From contig MU130497.1 in NCBI GenBank assembly GCA_015039465.1, positions 1,058,312 to 1,070,490 of the forward strand: 12,179 bases of DNA, given 5' to 3'. The translations under genes were made by a program, and so were the position numbers. The stretch is from Phlegmacium glaucopus. Taxonomy: Eukaryota; Basidiomycota; Agaricomycetes; Agaricales; Cortinariaceae. The notes under the pieces are model-generated. The model saw only the letters and a list, made by a program, of their open reading frames with translations, was not told the DNA's origin and searched no databases. Each line of letters begins with the position of its first letter. The first letter of the stretch is position 1. Of the stretch, positions 1 to 8,866 are shown one piece after another.

Positions 1-912
1 ACCGTAAGATAACTCGAGTGACAACTTGCTGAGCTGGGAGTATGCTGACAAATGCTAGTCTTGGAAGACTTAGCAAGCTTCAACATTGTGATGTATAGTA
101 TCTGGATACGGTCAATAAGTCTTTTTACTCCAGACTTTTACTCATATCCTCGATATTTAACTCGATGTTATTTACTTACAGGACTTTAGAATAAACAAAC
201 ATTAACTAGTTTAAAAAGTAAATGACGATAAAAATACGTTTAGTAGAAACAGAGAAAAAGAACATTATAAAGACTTTTTTAAAACACACTCATTTAATGG
301 TGATTTGGTGACCATTTTTAGATTAACCCTGAACCATTTATTGTTTGGTATCCCGTACTGATTTAGACGATTCTTACATAGTGGGTCTTGGGTTCAATTA
401 ACCTTCTTACAATTTGGATTAATTATAGGTGAGTATATGTAAACAATACCACGTGATAAGAAAATAGAAGGAAAGTGAAACTGAACACCTGTTGTGTAAG
501 GTAATAAAAACTTAGTAACAATGTAGTAAAGGAAGTGAAGGTTGAGTCCAACTTATGTTTGGGAAATAAGATTTATAGATGATGAAAATAAAAACAATGA
601 GAGTTTGAACTTGGTATTAACATTTCCGACTGTAAGTGGAGTTTTGTACACCCAATGGTATTGATATCCATTTGATAGTTATCTTAGAATTAAATATCTT
701 TACGATTTTTTTCTTACTTGTACAGATTGTCTCACTTACACAATCCCCTGTGGGCTAAAAACTGGTTTGGTGGCTGAGGGCTAGTCCGGGTTTGGGATGG
801 GGTCAGGACTGAGGTTTGGTTGAGGACTAAGATGAGACCTTAGTTCTGGACTGGTACTGAACCATACAAGGTGGAGTGGTTGTTTTAACTGGGTTTGGGT
901 TTGACTGGCTAA

Positions 913-985
913 GTTGAGGGTTTAGTGTTAGCCAGGACCAGGTTGAGGGTTTAGAGTTGGCCAGGTTGAGGGTTAGGTTAAAGTT
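913..985 (+). repeat. GT-rich degenerate minisatellite
   Basis: The core GTTGAGGGTT begins at 913, 942 and 965, with spacings of 29 and 23 bases. GCCAG blocks lie between the copies. It sits in a wider GT-rich stretch (about 748-985) full of loose variants such as GGTTTGG and GGCTGAGGG. No coding potential is seen. It resembles a decayed minisatellite. It is not a run of the telomere hexamer. Confidence 0.5.
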
Positions 986-1111
986 GAAGAATAAAATAAT
1001 AAAATAAAATAGAAGTGTACTGTGGTAAAAATAATAGAAATAATAGTGTGGTAAAGAAATAAAGAAATATATAGAGGTAATACGGGTATAATCATGAATT
1101 TGTGGGTGGTA

Positions 1112-1450
1112 GGATCGTCCCTAGGGGACAACTCTTAATCCCACAACCAAATGTCTAGATTGAACATACTATTGAATTCGTTCCTATTAGGTTCGAATCC
1201 AATTATATACTCCCGCCCTTTTACGTTATCTTAACCACATTTGGCTACTCCTCAGGGGAGGAGTTGCCAATTGATGAATATGATTTATTTTTGTACCGAC
1301 ATGTCACTATATTTAGATGGACATAGATCTCACTAATGGTGATAACCAGTTATAGGTTGAATACGGTATCAATACGTTATACTGCACTAGATCGCACACT
1401 GATTTATTAAGGTTGTAGGAGTAGGAAAGGAGAAACCTAGGGGACGATCC
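1112..1450. repeat. Possible small inverted-repeat element (MITE-like)
   Basis: The left end reads GGATCGTCCCTAGG (1112-1125). The right end (1432-1450, CCTAGGGGACGATCC at its core) is its reverse complement apart from one extra base. Together they would bound 339 bp without coding capacity. A further direct copy of the right-end motif lies at 1488-1505, 56 bp along. No target-site duplication is visible. A pol III B-box-like GGTTCGAATCC lies inside at 1190-1200. It could be a MITE, a SINE fragment or a chance arrangement of a GATC/CTAGG-rich motif. Confidence 0.3.
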
Positions 1451-1692
1451 ACTCAACTACATTGGATAATGAATATTTATAATAATTGAAACCTAGGGGA
1501 CGATCAGACTGATTCAGTCATGGTGTCAACGGGATTGTGTAGTGAGTAGAATGAGTGTTACAGAAGGTGGTACGATAGATGGCAGATGTGATAGTTGTAC
1601 TAAGGTTCGTAGATGGTAGGAAAATAGGGAACCGATCACTATGTTGTTTCCTTAGTTAGGTTCAGTAGTCGAACGCAAACTAGTATAGATAC

Positions 1693-2062
1693 CGGGTAGT
1701 AAAGTTCTTGCCGGGTAAATACCTACGTAGTCGATGTAGAAAGTAATACATTTTCCGAAACAGTAGTAACAACACCGATACCTGGGTGTTCAGAAGGGGA
1801 GTTGATAGATAGAACGGTATGGAGTGAGGACCTAGTGTGAGTCAGGGGATAGGAGTTAATAGATAGAGAATAGAATAGTAAGTGACGGTTTTGGTAGTAA
1901 GTGTACCATGGACTTCGGAAGGGTGGGAGAAATACTGTTAAATCCTTCAGGTCCTCCTAGTGTTGATTCGTCCTCAACGTCTACTTAGTCGTCGTCTCCT
2001 AATAAGAACGTCACACAGTTCACAATAGTTCCGACGCGTTGTACCCTAGTACCCGTTCATCA
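1693..2062. repeat. Dispersed repeat X, copy A, cut by the chromovirus 3' LTR
   Basis: This 370-bp block matches 11481-11831 in the same orientation and nearly end to end. Most differences are transitions, and copy B lacks about 19 bases near 1796-1814. Both copies start at the same base (CGGGTAGTAAAG), while the sequence to the left differs, so 1693/11481 looks like a real element terminus. Copy A stops exactly where the LTR begins, whereas copy B runs on, so the LTR interrupts X. No protein domain could be read. The family is unknown; an LTR or another non-coding transposon end would both fit. Confidence 0.8.
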
Positions 2063-2373
2063 GAGAGTCGTTCTCGAGGTATTGTCTAAAGAGTTTGAGG
2101 TTGTTCTAGAGTAAGGTAACCAAAGGTTGATTCTCAAGAATTAGCTAAAGTTACAATGAGTAGTAAATATGGTATTTATAGAAAAAAGAGAGAGTCGTGC
2201 ATAAAGTGAAACAAGCGCATGTAAGTGAGTCTGCATACGTATTAATAGATGAAACAATGAAAAGAGGAAGGAAAGCATGTGGGAGCGGATATGAAAAGAA
2301 GGTATAATGTGCATGTGTATGAAACGGGCATGTGTTCGGATAAGGAAAGAAAAAGAAAAGAAAGTTTGTAACA
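2062..2373 (-). repeat. 3' LTR of the chromovirus
   Basis: It is identical in length (312 bp) to the block 8163-8474 and differs from it at ten positions. On the minus strand it opens with TGTTAC after a purine tract and ends ...GACTCTCT against repeat X. That end lacks the usual terminal CA. The minus-strand TATAAATA box is at 2173-2180. U3 is pyrimidine-rich on the minus strand. Open frames inside it are by-products of that composition. Confidence 0.93.
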
Positions 2374-2387
2374 TTACCCCCGTTTTA
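2374..2387 (-). promoter_or_regulatory. Polypurine tract for plus-strand DNA priming
   Basis: The minus strand reads TAAAACGGGGGTAA directly before the 3' LTR start TGTTAC. A G-run preceded by A's at the internal edge of the 3' LTR is the expected position and form of a polypurine tract, which primes second-strand synthesis after RNase H cleavage. The stop codon of the accessory ORF (2385-2387) is its first three bases. Confidence 0.75.
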
Positions 2388-3053
2388 CGTCGAAGACTCT
2401 GAATTCGACTCTGAATCTAAATATACCTCTTCTCGTTGAGGGTCTGGGCAATGTAGCCATCCGTGTCCTATTTCGTGGCAATTGTTGCATCGGCGGTACT
2501 CAGTGAGTGGTCGTTCATCTCCCATGATGACTTGCTCTCCTCCAGCAACAAAATAACATAGTCGAGTGGGATGATCGTCAGTGTTGCAGTGAGAACAGTG
2601 ACGTGGTACAAGAACTTCATCGTCGTCGTCGATGACAATGGGGTTGAGTCGGGTTCCGAGAATGGTCGAGTCAGGAAGAGGGAGAGGGGAAAATGTTTGT
2701 CGTTGAGGATAAGGAGAGTGTCGTCGAGAGCCAATAGGATTTCGTCGTTTGAGTCTGATGAATGGTTTGATTTGTTGAACTAAACTGCAACCGGCCATGT
2801 TGTCGTATAACATGTCTGCTTGTGTTTGTAGATATTCGAGCTCTCGCTTAGCTCGTATAATGCTCTGATCGATGTGGTGGAAATAAAGGAATTTGGTGTA
2901 TAGAACAACGTTCGGTCGAAGAAAAGGCACGAGATTGTTGATGTCGTGTCTGGTTTGTACATAAGAGGAGAATTCCTCGTGGTTGAAGTCAAAAATTGGG
3001 GTTTGGGGATGAGTGGAACGAGATGAAGAGGATGAGGATAGGATTTGAGGCAT
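2385..3053 (-). CDS. Accessory 3' ORF protein with two CCHC zinc knuckles
   Basis: A 222-residue protein is encoded between the end of pol and the 3' LTR. The start is the first in-frame ATG at 3053; the frame is open up to 3107 but without ATG. The N-terminus is Ser-rich, the middle holds a basic stretch (RLKRRN) and an acidic run (IDDDDE), and the C-terminal third carries two CX2CX4HX4C knuckles: CSHC...H...C and CNNC...GH...C. Such knuckles bind single-stranded nucleic acid in Gag proteins, and this is a second set besides the one in gag. No protease, envelope, signal peptide or membrane segment is seen. The frame has no stop despite the damage in pol. An RNA-binding role in the retroelement cycle is inference only. 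Confidence 0.75.
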   Translation of the reverse strand: MPQILSSSSSSRSTHPQTPIFDFNHEEFSSYVQTRHDINNLVPFLRPNVVLYTKFLYFHHIDQSIIRAKRELEYLQTQADMLYDNMAGCSLVQQIKPFIRLKRRNPIGSRRHSPYPQRQTFSPLPLPDSTILGTRLNPIVIDDDDEVLVPRHCSHCNTDDHPTRLCYFVAGGEQVIMGDERPLTEYRRCNNCHEIGHGWLHCPDPQREEVYLDSESNSESST

Positions 3054-3081
3054 GATTTCAGAGGGAAAAGTTATAATTGAT

Positions 3082-3252
3082 TCAAGAGTATGCAATTTCG
3101 AAGTCAAACTTGGGGAGTGTGAAGTTGTTGTCTTTTTGTTTCTTGAGGGCTAGTTTTATATCCTCGAATTCATCAGCGAGTTCAGCGATGATGTCAATGA
3201 GTTTTAGGAAGTCTTCATTGACGCATTGATGTTGATAAGAAGTGTAATGCAT
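3082..3252 (-). CDS. Small ORF between pol and the zinc-knuckle ORF
   Basis: A 56-residue frame starts with ATG at 3252, 15 nt after the pol stop and in the pol frame, and ends in TGA at 3082. The product is rich in acidic and aliphatic residues (FLKLIDIIAELADEFEDIK), as in an amphipathic helix or short coiled coil. Its last part overlaps the upstream extension of the zinc-knuckle frame (3107-3082), which lies in the +1 frame. It may therefore be the original N-terminus of that protein, separated by a one-base indel or by programmed frameshifting. It could also be a chance ORF. Confidence 0.4.
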   Translation of the reverse strand: MHYTSYQHQCVNEDFLKLIDIIAELADEFEDIKLALKKQKDNNFTLPKFDFEIAYS

Positions 3253-3267
3253 GTTTACGAAGCTGTT

Positions 3268-6200
3268 CTAATTGAGGTGATGGGTTTGTTTATAAAGCGT
3301 CAACGTGTCGTTGGTGTTTTTGATGTGTAATTCTGGTTCCCACATTGCTTCAGAAATCGGGTAATCTTTCCATCGGATCTTGAATTGATATCCTCATCCT
3401 CATTTTCTATGTCCAATAATGGCTTCGACTTCATATTCTTCTTCTCCGTTGATGATTTCGGCAGGAGGTTTCAGAAAATTCGGTCCATGTACTTTGTTCT
3501 CGATGTATGGCATGAGGAGGTATGCGTGAAAGACGTTGTGAATCTTCCATGTCTCAGGAAGTTTCAATCAATAGGTGAGGGGTCCAAGGACTTTTTCGAT
3601 GGGAAATGGTCCTTCTTGTCTTGGTGCGATTTTCTTGTTGTAGTTTGTTTTTAGATTTCTGGAGTCTAACCAGACTAGTTGTCCTTCTCGGAATGGTTTA
3701 AAGTTTGATTTGATTCTGTTTTCCATTCGGTGTCTTGCTAGTTTGTGTGCTGCCAGAGCTTCTTCTCGGTCTTTGATTAATTTCCGTGTTCGTTCTTCAA
3801 CGGCAGGGAATTGCGTGTTTTCAAATGAAAGAGGAATGGAGATTGGAGATGATCCCATGATCAGTTCGAAAGGAGTTCGTGTTCTTCCGGAGTGTCTTCT
3901 GTTGTTATGGGTAAATTCGAGTGTGGGTAAGGCGGATAACCAGTTCGTCGGATTGTCAAAGCAATAAATAGAGAGGTATGCTTCAATTTCTTGGTTGAAA
4001 CGTTCAGTTGTTCCGTCAGATTGAGGATGAAAAGCCGTTGTTTTTGCATGTTTGATTCCAAGTAGTTTGAAAAGATTTTTGAAGGCTTTGGTGGTAAATC
4101 GAGGATCTCTATCGGAGATCATCTTGTCGGGGAGTCCAAATCATTTGTAAAGATTGTGAGCAAAAATTGAGCGATGTCTTCGGAAGTACAAGTTTTTGCA
4201 CAAGGGATAAGAATCACCCCCTTCGTAAGCCTGTGGTCGACCACGACCAGTACAGCATCCTTGCCGTTGATAGGTGGTAGATCCGTGATCAAGTCCATGG
4301 AGCAGTTCGCAAAAGGTCTAGAGTCCTTCGGTCCTTCTATTGGTAGAAACGATGGTCTCGATGGATTCCTACTGATTTTGAATTGTTGACAGTCAGAACA
4401 TCCTCTGACATAGTTCTTCACAAATGTACGGAGTCCGGGCCACCAATAGTGTTGAGAGATCGAATTATATGTTTCCAATTCTCCTGGATGTCCTGTGGTT
4501 GGTGCATCATGGAATTGTTTCACCAGTTTGGAACGAAGTTCTCGGTTTTGGGGAATATAATTCTTTCCCCTTTAGAATAGGATTGGTTTTCCCATGAATT
4601 CTTCAGTTGACCAGTCTTCAAGGTCGCTTCTTAGATTAGAAGGTCCTTTCTCGAGTAAAGAGCGTAATGCATCAGTGGCGTCAGTGTCGATATCGGTGGA
4701 GTTGGCAATCTGTTCTTGTAAGTCAAGGTCAACCAGATTGACAAATAAGGAATCGGGTAGCATCGTGATGTCTTCGTTGTCGTTGTCGTCTTTAGGGCAA
4801 AGATCAGCCTGTCGAGATAGAGCATCGGACTAGATCATCTTATTTCCAGGTAAATGAATCAAGTTGACGTTGAATTCTGAAAGGAATAACAACCATCGAG
4901 CTTGTCGTCTGTTCAGTTTTTGTGCGGTTCTATAGTAAGTCAAATTCTTGTGATCAGAATAGACTGTCATTGTGTGTTCAGAGCCTAAGATATAGTGTCT
5001 CCAGTCATTTAAAGCTCGTATGATTGCTAGGAGTTCGCGATCATAGATTTCGTAGTTTCGTTCAGTAGGTGAAAAGCTTTTCGATAGGAAAGCTACAGGG
5101 TGTCGGTCTCCGTTCATGTCTGTCTGTGTAAGGACTGCGCCTGATGCATATTTTGAAGCATCTGATTCAATTTGGAAGGGTCGGGTCGGATCGGGCATTT
5201 GTAAAACCGGTTCTTCGGTAAACCGTTGTTTCAACAGTTCAAAGGTTTCTTGACATTTATCAGTCCATTCGAAGGGTACATCTTTCTTCAAAAGATTGTT
5301 CAATGGTTGACATAAGTCAGAGAAGTGTCGGATGAATTGTCGGTAAAAGTTTCCAAATCCTAAAAAGGATCGTACTTCTTTCACAGATGTAGGAGTCGGC
5401 CAATCTCGAATACCTTTGAGTTTGGTTGGGTCCATAGAGATTTTGCCTTCTTCGATGATCATTCCTAAGTATTCGACTTTCTTCTTATTGAATTCACATT
5501 TCTTTGGTTTCAAATAGAGATCGTTTTCCTGTAGACGTTGTAAGACTTTCTTTGTGATTTCTTCGAGATCTTTTTCATTCTTCACAAAGATTAAGATGTC
5601 GTCCATGTATACAATGATATAGTCGCCTTCGATAAGATCTTCGAAAATGGAGTCCATCATTGCTTGAAACGTTGCCGGTGAATTACACATTCCAAAGAAC
5701 ATTACTGTTGGTTCAAATAATCCTCGATTGGTCTTGAAAGCAGCTTTCCATTCGTCTCCTTTTGCAATCTGGATGTTATTGTAACCTCTCAGGACGTCAA
5801 ACTTTGTGAAACAAGTTGCGCCTTTAAGTTTGTCCATGATCTCAGTGATAAGTGGGAGTGGATAAGTGTTTTTGATCGTGTGATTGTTCAGATATCGATA
5901 ATCTTGACAGGGTCGGAGTTTTCTGTCTTTCTTGGATACAAAGAAGAAAGGTGAGGCCATTGGGGAATGTGATTTCTGAATATAACCGCGGTTAAGGTTT
6001 TCTTTGAGGAATTTGTCCAGTTCGATTTGTTCTGCCGGTGTAAGGTTGTACGTTTTGAAAGATTTTGGTTCAAAGTCTGGTTTCATTTCGATCTTATGAT
6101 CCCAGGGTCGTTCATCAGGAAATCTATCTGCCTTTTTCTCATCAAATACATCTAAGTATTCATGGTACTCGGGTGGTACAATTTCTTCGACAGGGATGTC

Positions 6201-6800
6201 AGGCTTGATGTCGTATTTCATGGCCAGATTTTGTGAAGCAGAGGTTTTCGCATTGATCCAATATTCGTTGTCCAGTTTGCCATTGATAAAAGCGACGAGT
6301 ACTGATATTTCATCATTGTCAGTGGGGTTTTGAGTTCGATTAAGATATTCTTCAATATTGTCTTCGTCTTCAACAGTAGTAGGGGGAGAGGGTGTCTTAG
6401 AAATTGGTTTCCGTGGTTGTTCTTCTTTCATTCGTTCGGGTTCGCGCCATGTAAGGGTTTCCTTTTTCCAGTTTATTTTGGGATTGTTTTCTTTGAGCCA
6501 GGTTGCTCCAAGAATGATCTTGTGTTTCCCTAATCCAGTGACTAGAAGTTGGTTCATCTTCTTTCGTCCAAGTACATTGATCTCGAGGTTTACATAATGT
6601 TTGATTGTGCCTCGTTTGTTCAGGGTACCGTTGACGTTAAAAACTTTGATGGGAACATTTAAGGTTTTGATCATAAATTTTTGTGTTCTCACGAAGTTTT
6701 GGTCGATGAATTTTCCGTCTGCGCCAGAGTCGATAAAGGCTTGTTCAATGATTTCCGGATCTTCTTGCATTTCGCTCATTATAGAAATAGGTATTTTCAT
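3268..6800 (-). pseudogene. pol polyprotein (PR-RT-RNase H-IN-chromodomain), broken
   Basis: The start ATG at 6800 follows an in-frame TGA directly. Domains in order: aspartic protease (DSGAD, Asp at residue 24); reverse transcriptase with YMDD (5598-5609, residues 398-401); RNase H (SDAS, RELLAI, SDHKNL); integrase with its HHCC zinc finger (about 4535-4400) and the D,D,E core (MDLITDLP, ISDRDPRF, TTERFNQ); a GPF module; and a chromodomain (about 3440-3290, YEVEAIIGH...FKIRWKDYP), ending at TAG 3268-3270. The frame is interrupted by TAG 4830-4832, TAA 4572-4574, a one-base loss near the A-run 4162-4166, and TGA at 4141-4143, 3568-3570, 3400-3402 and 3394-3396. Protease, RT and RNase H are uninterrupted up to 4833. 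In life the protein copies element RNA to DNA and inserts it; chromovirus chromodomains steer insertion towards marked chromatin. Confidence 0.95.
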
Positions 6801-6877
6801 TCAGTGGATGTTTAAACAAGGTACTAAGCAATTTGATATAGATAGCGTGGGAGAAACTGACATCGATTCAGTTCTCC

Positions 6878-7885
6878 TCATTGAAAATCCTCATCTCCAA
6901 CTTCTACTATCTTCTCATCTTCGTTGATGCCGAGTTGTAAGTTGGCAAGTTTTTCATGTTCGTCTCGGGATAATCCTTTGATCAAGGAATGGATGTCTTT
7001 GACCGAGAGTTTCTTCTGATCGTTTCGGTTGTTGTTGTTCGAGGATCCTTGACTTCTGTTTCCTTGATATTCCTTCCTCTTCTCTTTGCAGTCTCTGGAG
7101 ATGTGAATGGGCTTGTCGCATTTGAAGCACAGGCCTTTTTGCATATATTCTCCTCGTTTCTTGTAGCTCATTGCATCAACGTCCATAGCGTCTGGGTCGT
7201 TTTGTCTGTTGTTAGAGGACCAATTCCTCCCTTCGTATTTCGGTTTCTCTTCTCTGTATTCTGGGTCGTAGGGTTTCTTGTTCGGTTGTTCTGACATTAA
7301 GATCGCCATCGCAAATCGATATTGTGAATTGTATTGGATCACTCTGTCTTTCCAGCCTTTGATGGTCATGGGGACGTCTATGCTTAGTAAGATTTTCTTC
7401 ATCAAGGACGGGTTTAAGATTTTTCGGAACATGTGGATCAGATGGATGTTATCTGATGCACTCTTTTCTTCTAATCTGGCTTGTCGTGTTAAAAGGGAGA
7501 ATTTGGTGATGATTTGTTCGGCTGACTTCTTTCCTTGTCTTAGGAGGGTCAGTTTGTGGATTGCGTCTTGAGTTCAGTTTACTTCTTTGAATTGTTCAGT
7601 GATTGTGTCGTAAAAAGCATCGAGGGTTGGGAGAGTAATTTTCCCAGTTGCATCGGTGATGCTGTCGATCCATGTCTCTTTCCACTGACCGGCCTCTCCA
7701 TCGTTCATAAAGGAAAGGATGAAAGCGATCTTTGGTCCATCTTGGTTGTAGAGTTTATCGTTTACGCTGAAGTAAATTTTGCACTCTTGGAGGAACGTCC
7801 TTACTTTTCGTCTGTCGCCGGTGAAGGGCGTCGGTTTGTTGAGATTCAATTCTCTTGGGACGTGGGTAACTGTTTCTCCAGCCAT
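6878..7885 (-). pseudogene. gag structural protein, one in-frame stop
   Basis: The frame runs from ATG 7885 to TGA 6878-6880, 335 codons before the stop, and is broken by a TGA at 7574-7576 after 103 residues. The same frame continues on both sides, so this is a single nonsense change, probably at a former Trp codon. The N-terminal half (NLNKPTPFTGDRRKVRTFL) has the look of a retrotransposon capsid domain. The C-terminal part has one CCHC knuckle (CFKCDKPIHISRDC) with basic flanks, which would bind element RNA. The Gly usually before the knuckle His is replaced by Ile. Gag would form the virus-like particle. Pol begins 77 nt further on, in the -1 frame relative to gag. Confidence 0.9.
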
Positions 7886-8162
7886 TGTTTGTTTGTTTGG
7901 GTTCGGTTTTTGTAGAAGTGTAGAAGTCCTTGCTCTATCTTTTTATACTGGATCAAGTATTTAACTTTTCACAGTATTTGTTCGATTTCGTTTCATCGGG
8001 TTTTTTGGTTTTGGCTAAATATAACCAATGCTTCTAAGAAGAGAGCGTGTAGGAATACAGTAGCTAATTCTTTTGTTACAACTTCGAACGATTCAGAAGG
8101 TTCTGATCGTAAACAGTCGTATGAGGGTCAAGTCGTTCAACAGTGAGCTCAATAGAATGCCA
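7886..8162 (-). other. Untranslated leader with presumed primer-binding site
   Basis: These 277 bases lie between the 5' LTR and the gag ATG. The minus strand directly after the LTR reads TGGCATTCTATTGAGC (8147-8162). It opens with TGG, the complement of a tRNA CCA end, as a primer-binding site should, but I cannot name the tRNA. The A-rich stretch before the gag ATG, with repeated AAAC, fits an unstructured 5' untranslated region. No ORF is supported here. Confidence 0.6.
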
Positions 8163-8474
8163 AGAGAGTCGTTCTCGAGGTATTGTCTAAAGAGTTTGAG
8201 GTTGTTCTAGAGTAAGGTAACCAAAGGTTGATTCTCAAGAATTAGCTAAAGTTACAACGAGTAGTAAATACGGTATTTATAGAAAAAAAAGAGAGTCGTG
8301 CATAAAGTGAAATGAGCACATGTAAGTGAGTCTGCATACATATTAATAGATGAAACAATGAAAAGAGGAAGGAAAGCATGTGGGAGCGGATATGAAAAGA
8401 AGGTATAATGTGCATGTGTATGAAATGGGCATGTGTTCGGATAAGGAAAGAAAAAGACAAGAAAGTTCGTAACA
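8163..8474 (-). repeat. 5' LTR of the chromovirus
   Basis: This 312-bp direct partner of 2062-2373 has ten mismatches and no gaps. On the minus strand it begins TGTTACGAACTTTC and ends ...GACTCTCT followed by TGG of the presumed primer site. It would supply the promoter and start of the element transcript. Its outer flank is the 3' flank of the NLR gene, not the continuation of repeat X. Confidence 0.93.
8274..8281 (-). promoter_or_regulatory. TATA box of the 5' LTR
   Basis: TATAAATA on the minus strand, after a pyrimidine-rich U3. It is conserved in the other LTR at 2173-2180. A start about 30 nt downstream would put the transcript start near 8245 and leave roughly 80 nt of R plus U5. This is inferred from position and consensus. 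Confidence 0.6.
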
Positions 8475-8475
8475 T

Positions 8476-8866
8476 GTAGACTATTATTCCACATTATTTT
8501 AAACTTAAAATTGGATCATATGTATCAAATGTGAGCCTATGATATTACCTATAGATTCAGAAAAATGAGATGCTAAAATCATTGTAGAAGCCATAAATTG
8601 AGTTATAACAAGGGATGTACTAAAATCATATTTGTTTGTAATTGATCAAACAATTCCATTTACTGCCATCTTCTATGCAAATGGCTGTAATTATTTCCTT
8701 TTATACCTTTGACCTATATTCTGTCTCTGTTGAGGAGTGCAGCTTTCTCTGATTTTCTGCTGGACATTTGAAATTTATTTTTTTATTCCAAGGCATAGTG
8801 CAATTGAAAGTAAGGTAGAGTACAAACACTTTATACTTTGGTGATTGAGCCACTTCAGTCTCTTCC
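8476..8866. other. 3' flank of the NLR gene, no gene seen
   Basis: AT-rich DNA between the NLR stop codon and the chromovirus 5' LTR. On the minus strand AATAAA occurs at 8782-8787 and again at 8774-8779, about 80-95 nt after the stop codon, which is a plausible polyadenylation region. No repeat X sequence is present here, although X would be expected if the chromovirus had simply inserted into it. Confidence 0.5.

Larger units (their letters stand above)
1..1692. other. AT-rich DNA without a recognisable gene
   Basis: No open frame of useful length was found on either strand, and no protein motif could be read. The stretch is AT-rich apart from a GT-rich patch at about 748-985. It also contains a motif in inverted and direct copies between 1112 and 1505. 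It ends where repeat X copy A begins at 1693. It may be intergenic DNA or the remains of older transposable elements; nothing in the sequence decides between these. Confidence 0.6.
2062..8474 (-). mobile_element. Ty3/gypsy chromovirus, degenerate, minus strand
   Basis: This is a 6413-bp LTR retrotransposon with paired 312-bp LTRs. The coding order is gag, protease, reverse transcriptase, RNase H, integrase, chromodomain, then an extra 3' ORF. RT and RNase H before integrase marks Ty3/gypsy, and the chromodomain after the GPY/F region marks the chromovirus branch. Gag and pol carry several nonsense codons and one frameshift, so the copy cannot make its own proteins. The flanks 2057-2061 (tcatc) and 8475-8479 (tgtag) do not match, so no target-site duplication remains. 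It lies 393 bp beyond the stop codon of the NLR gene, on the same strand. Confidence 0.95.

Noticed and set aside
942..985. Telomere repeat, suggested by GGGTTTAG and GGGTTAGG
   Set aside because: The spacing is irregular (29 and 23 bases) and other sequence lies between the copies; there is no TTAGGG array.
1190..1200. A tRNA gene suggested by GGTTCGAATCC
   Set aside because: The flanking bases do not form a good T-stem, and no matching acceptor stem, D-arm or anticodon arm is found at normal spacing. Kept only as a B-box-like motif.
2141..2374. Minus-strand open frame within the 3' LTR, with a near-copy at 8242-8475
   Set aside because: Both lie wholly inside the LTR, over the pyrimidine-rich U3 and TATA region. 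The translation is low-complexity Phe/Leu/Ser/His, so they are by-products of base composition.
3385..3654. 89-residue plus-strand open frame
   Set aside because: It is antisense to the GPF and chromodomain part of pol, which is recognisable on the minus strand despite stops.
6810..6816. TTTAAAC slippery heptamer on the minus strand before pol
   Set aside because: Gag already ends at 6878, the heptamer lies in the frame that closes at TGA 6801-6803, and a shift from it would not lead into pol.
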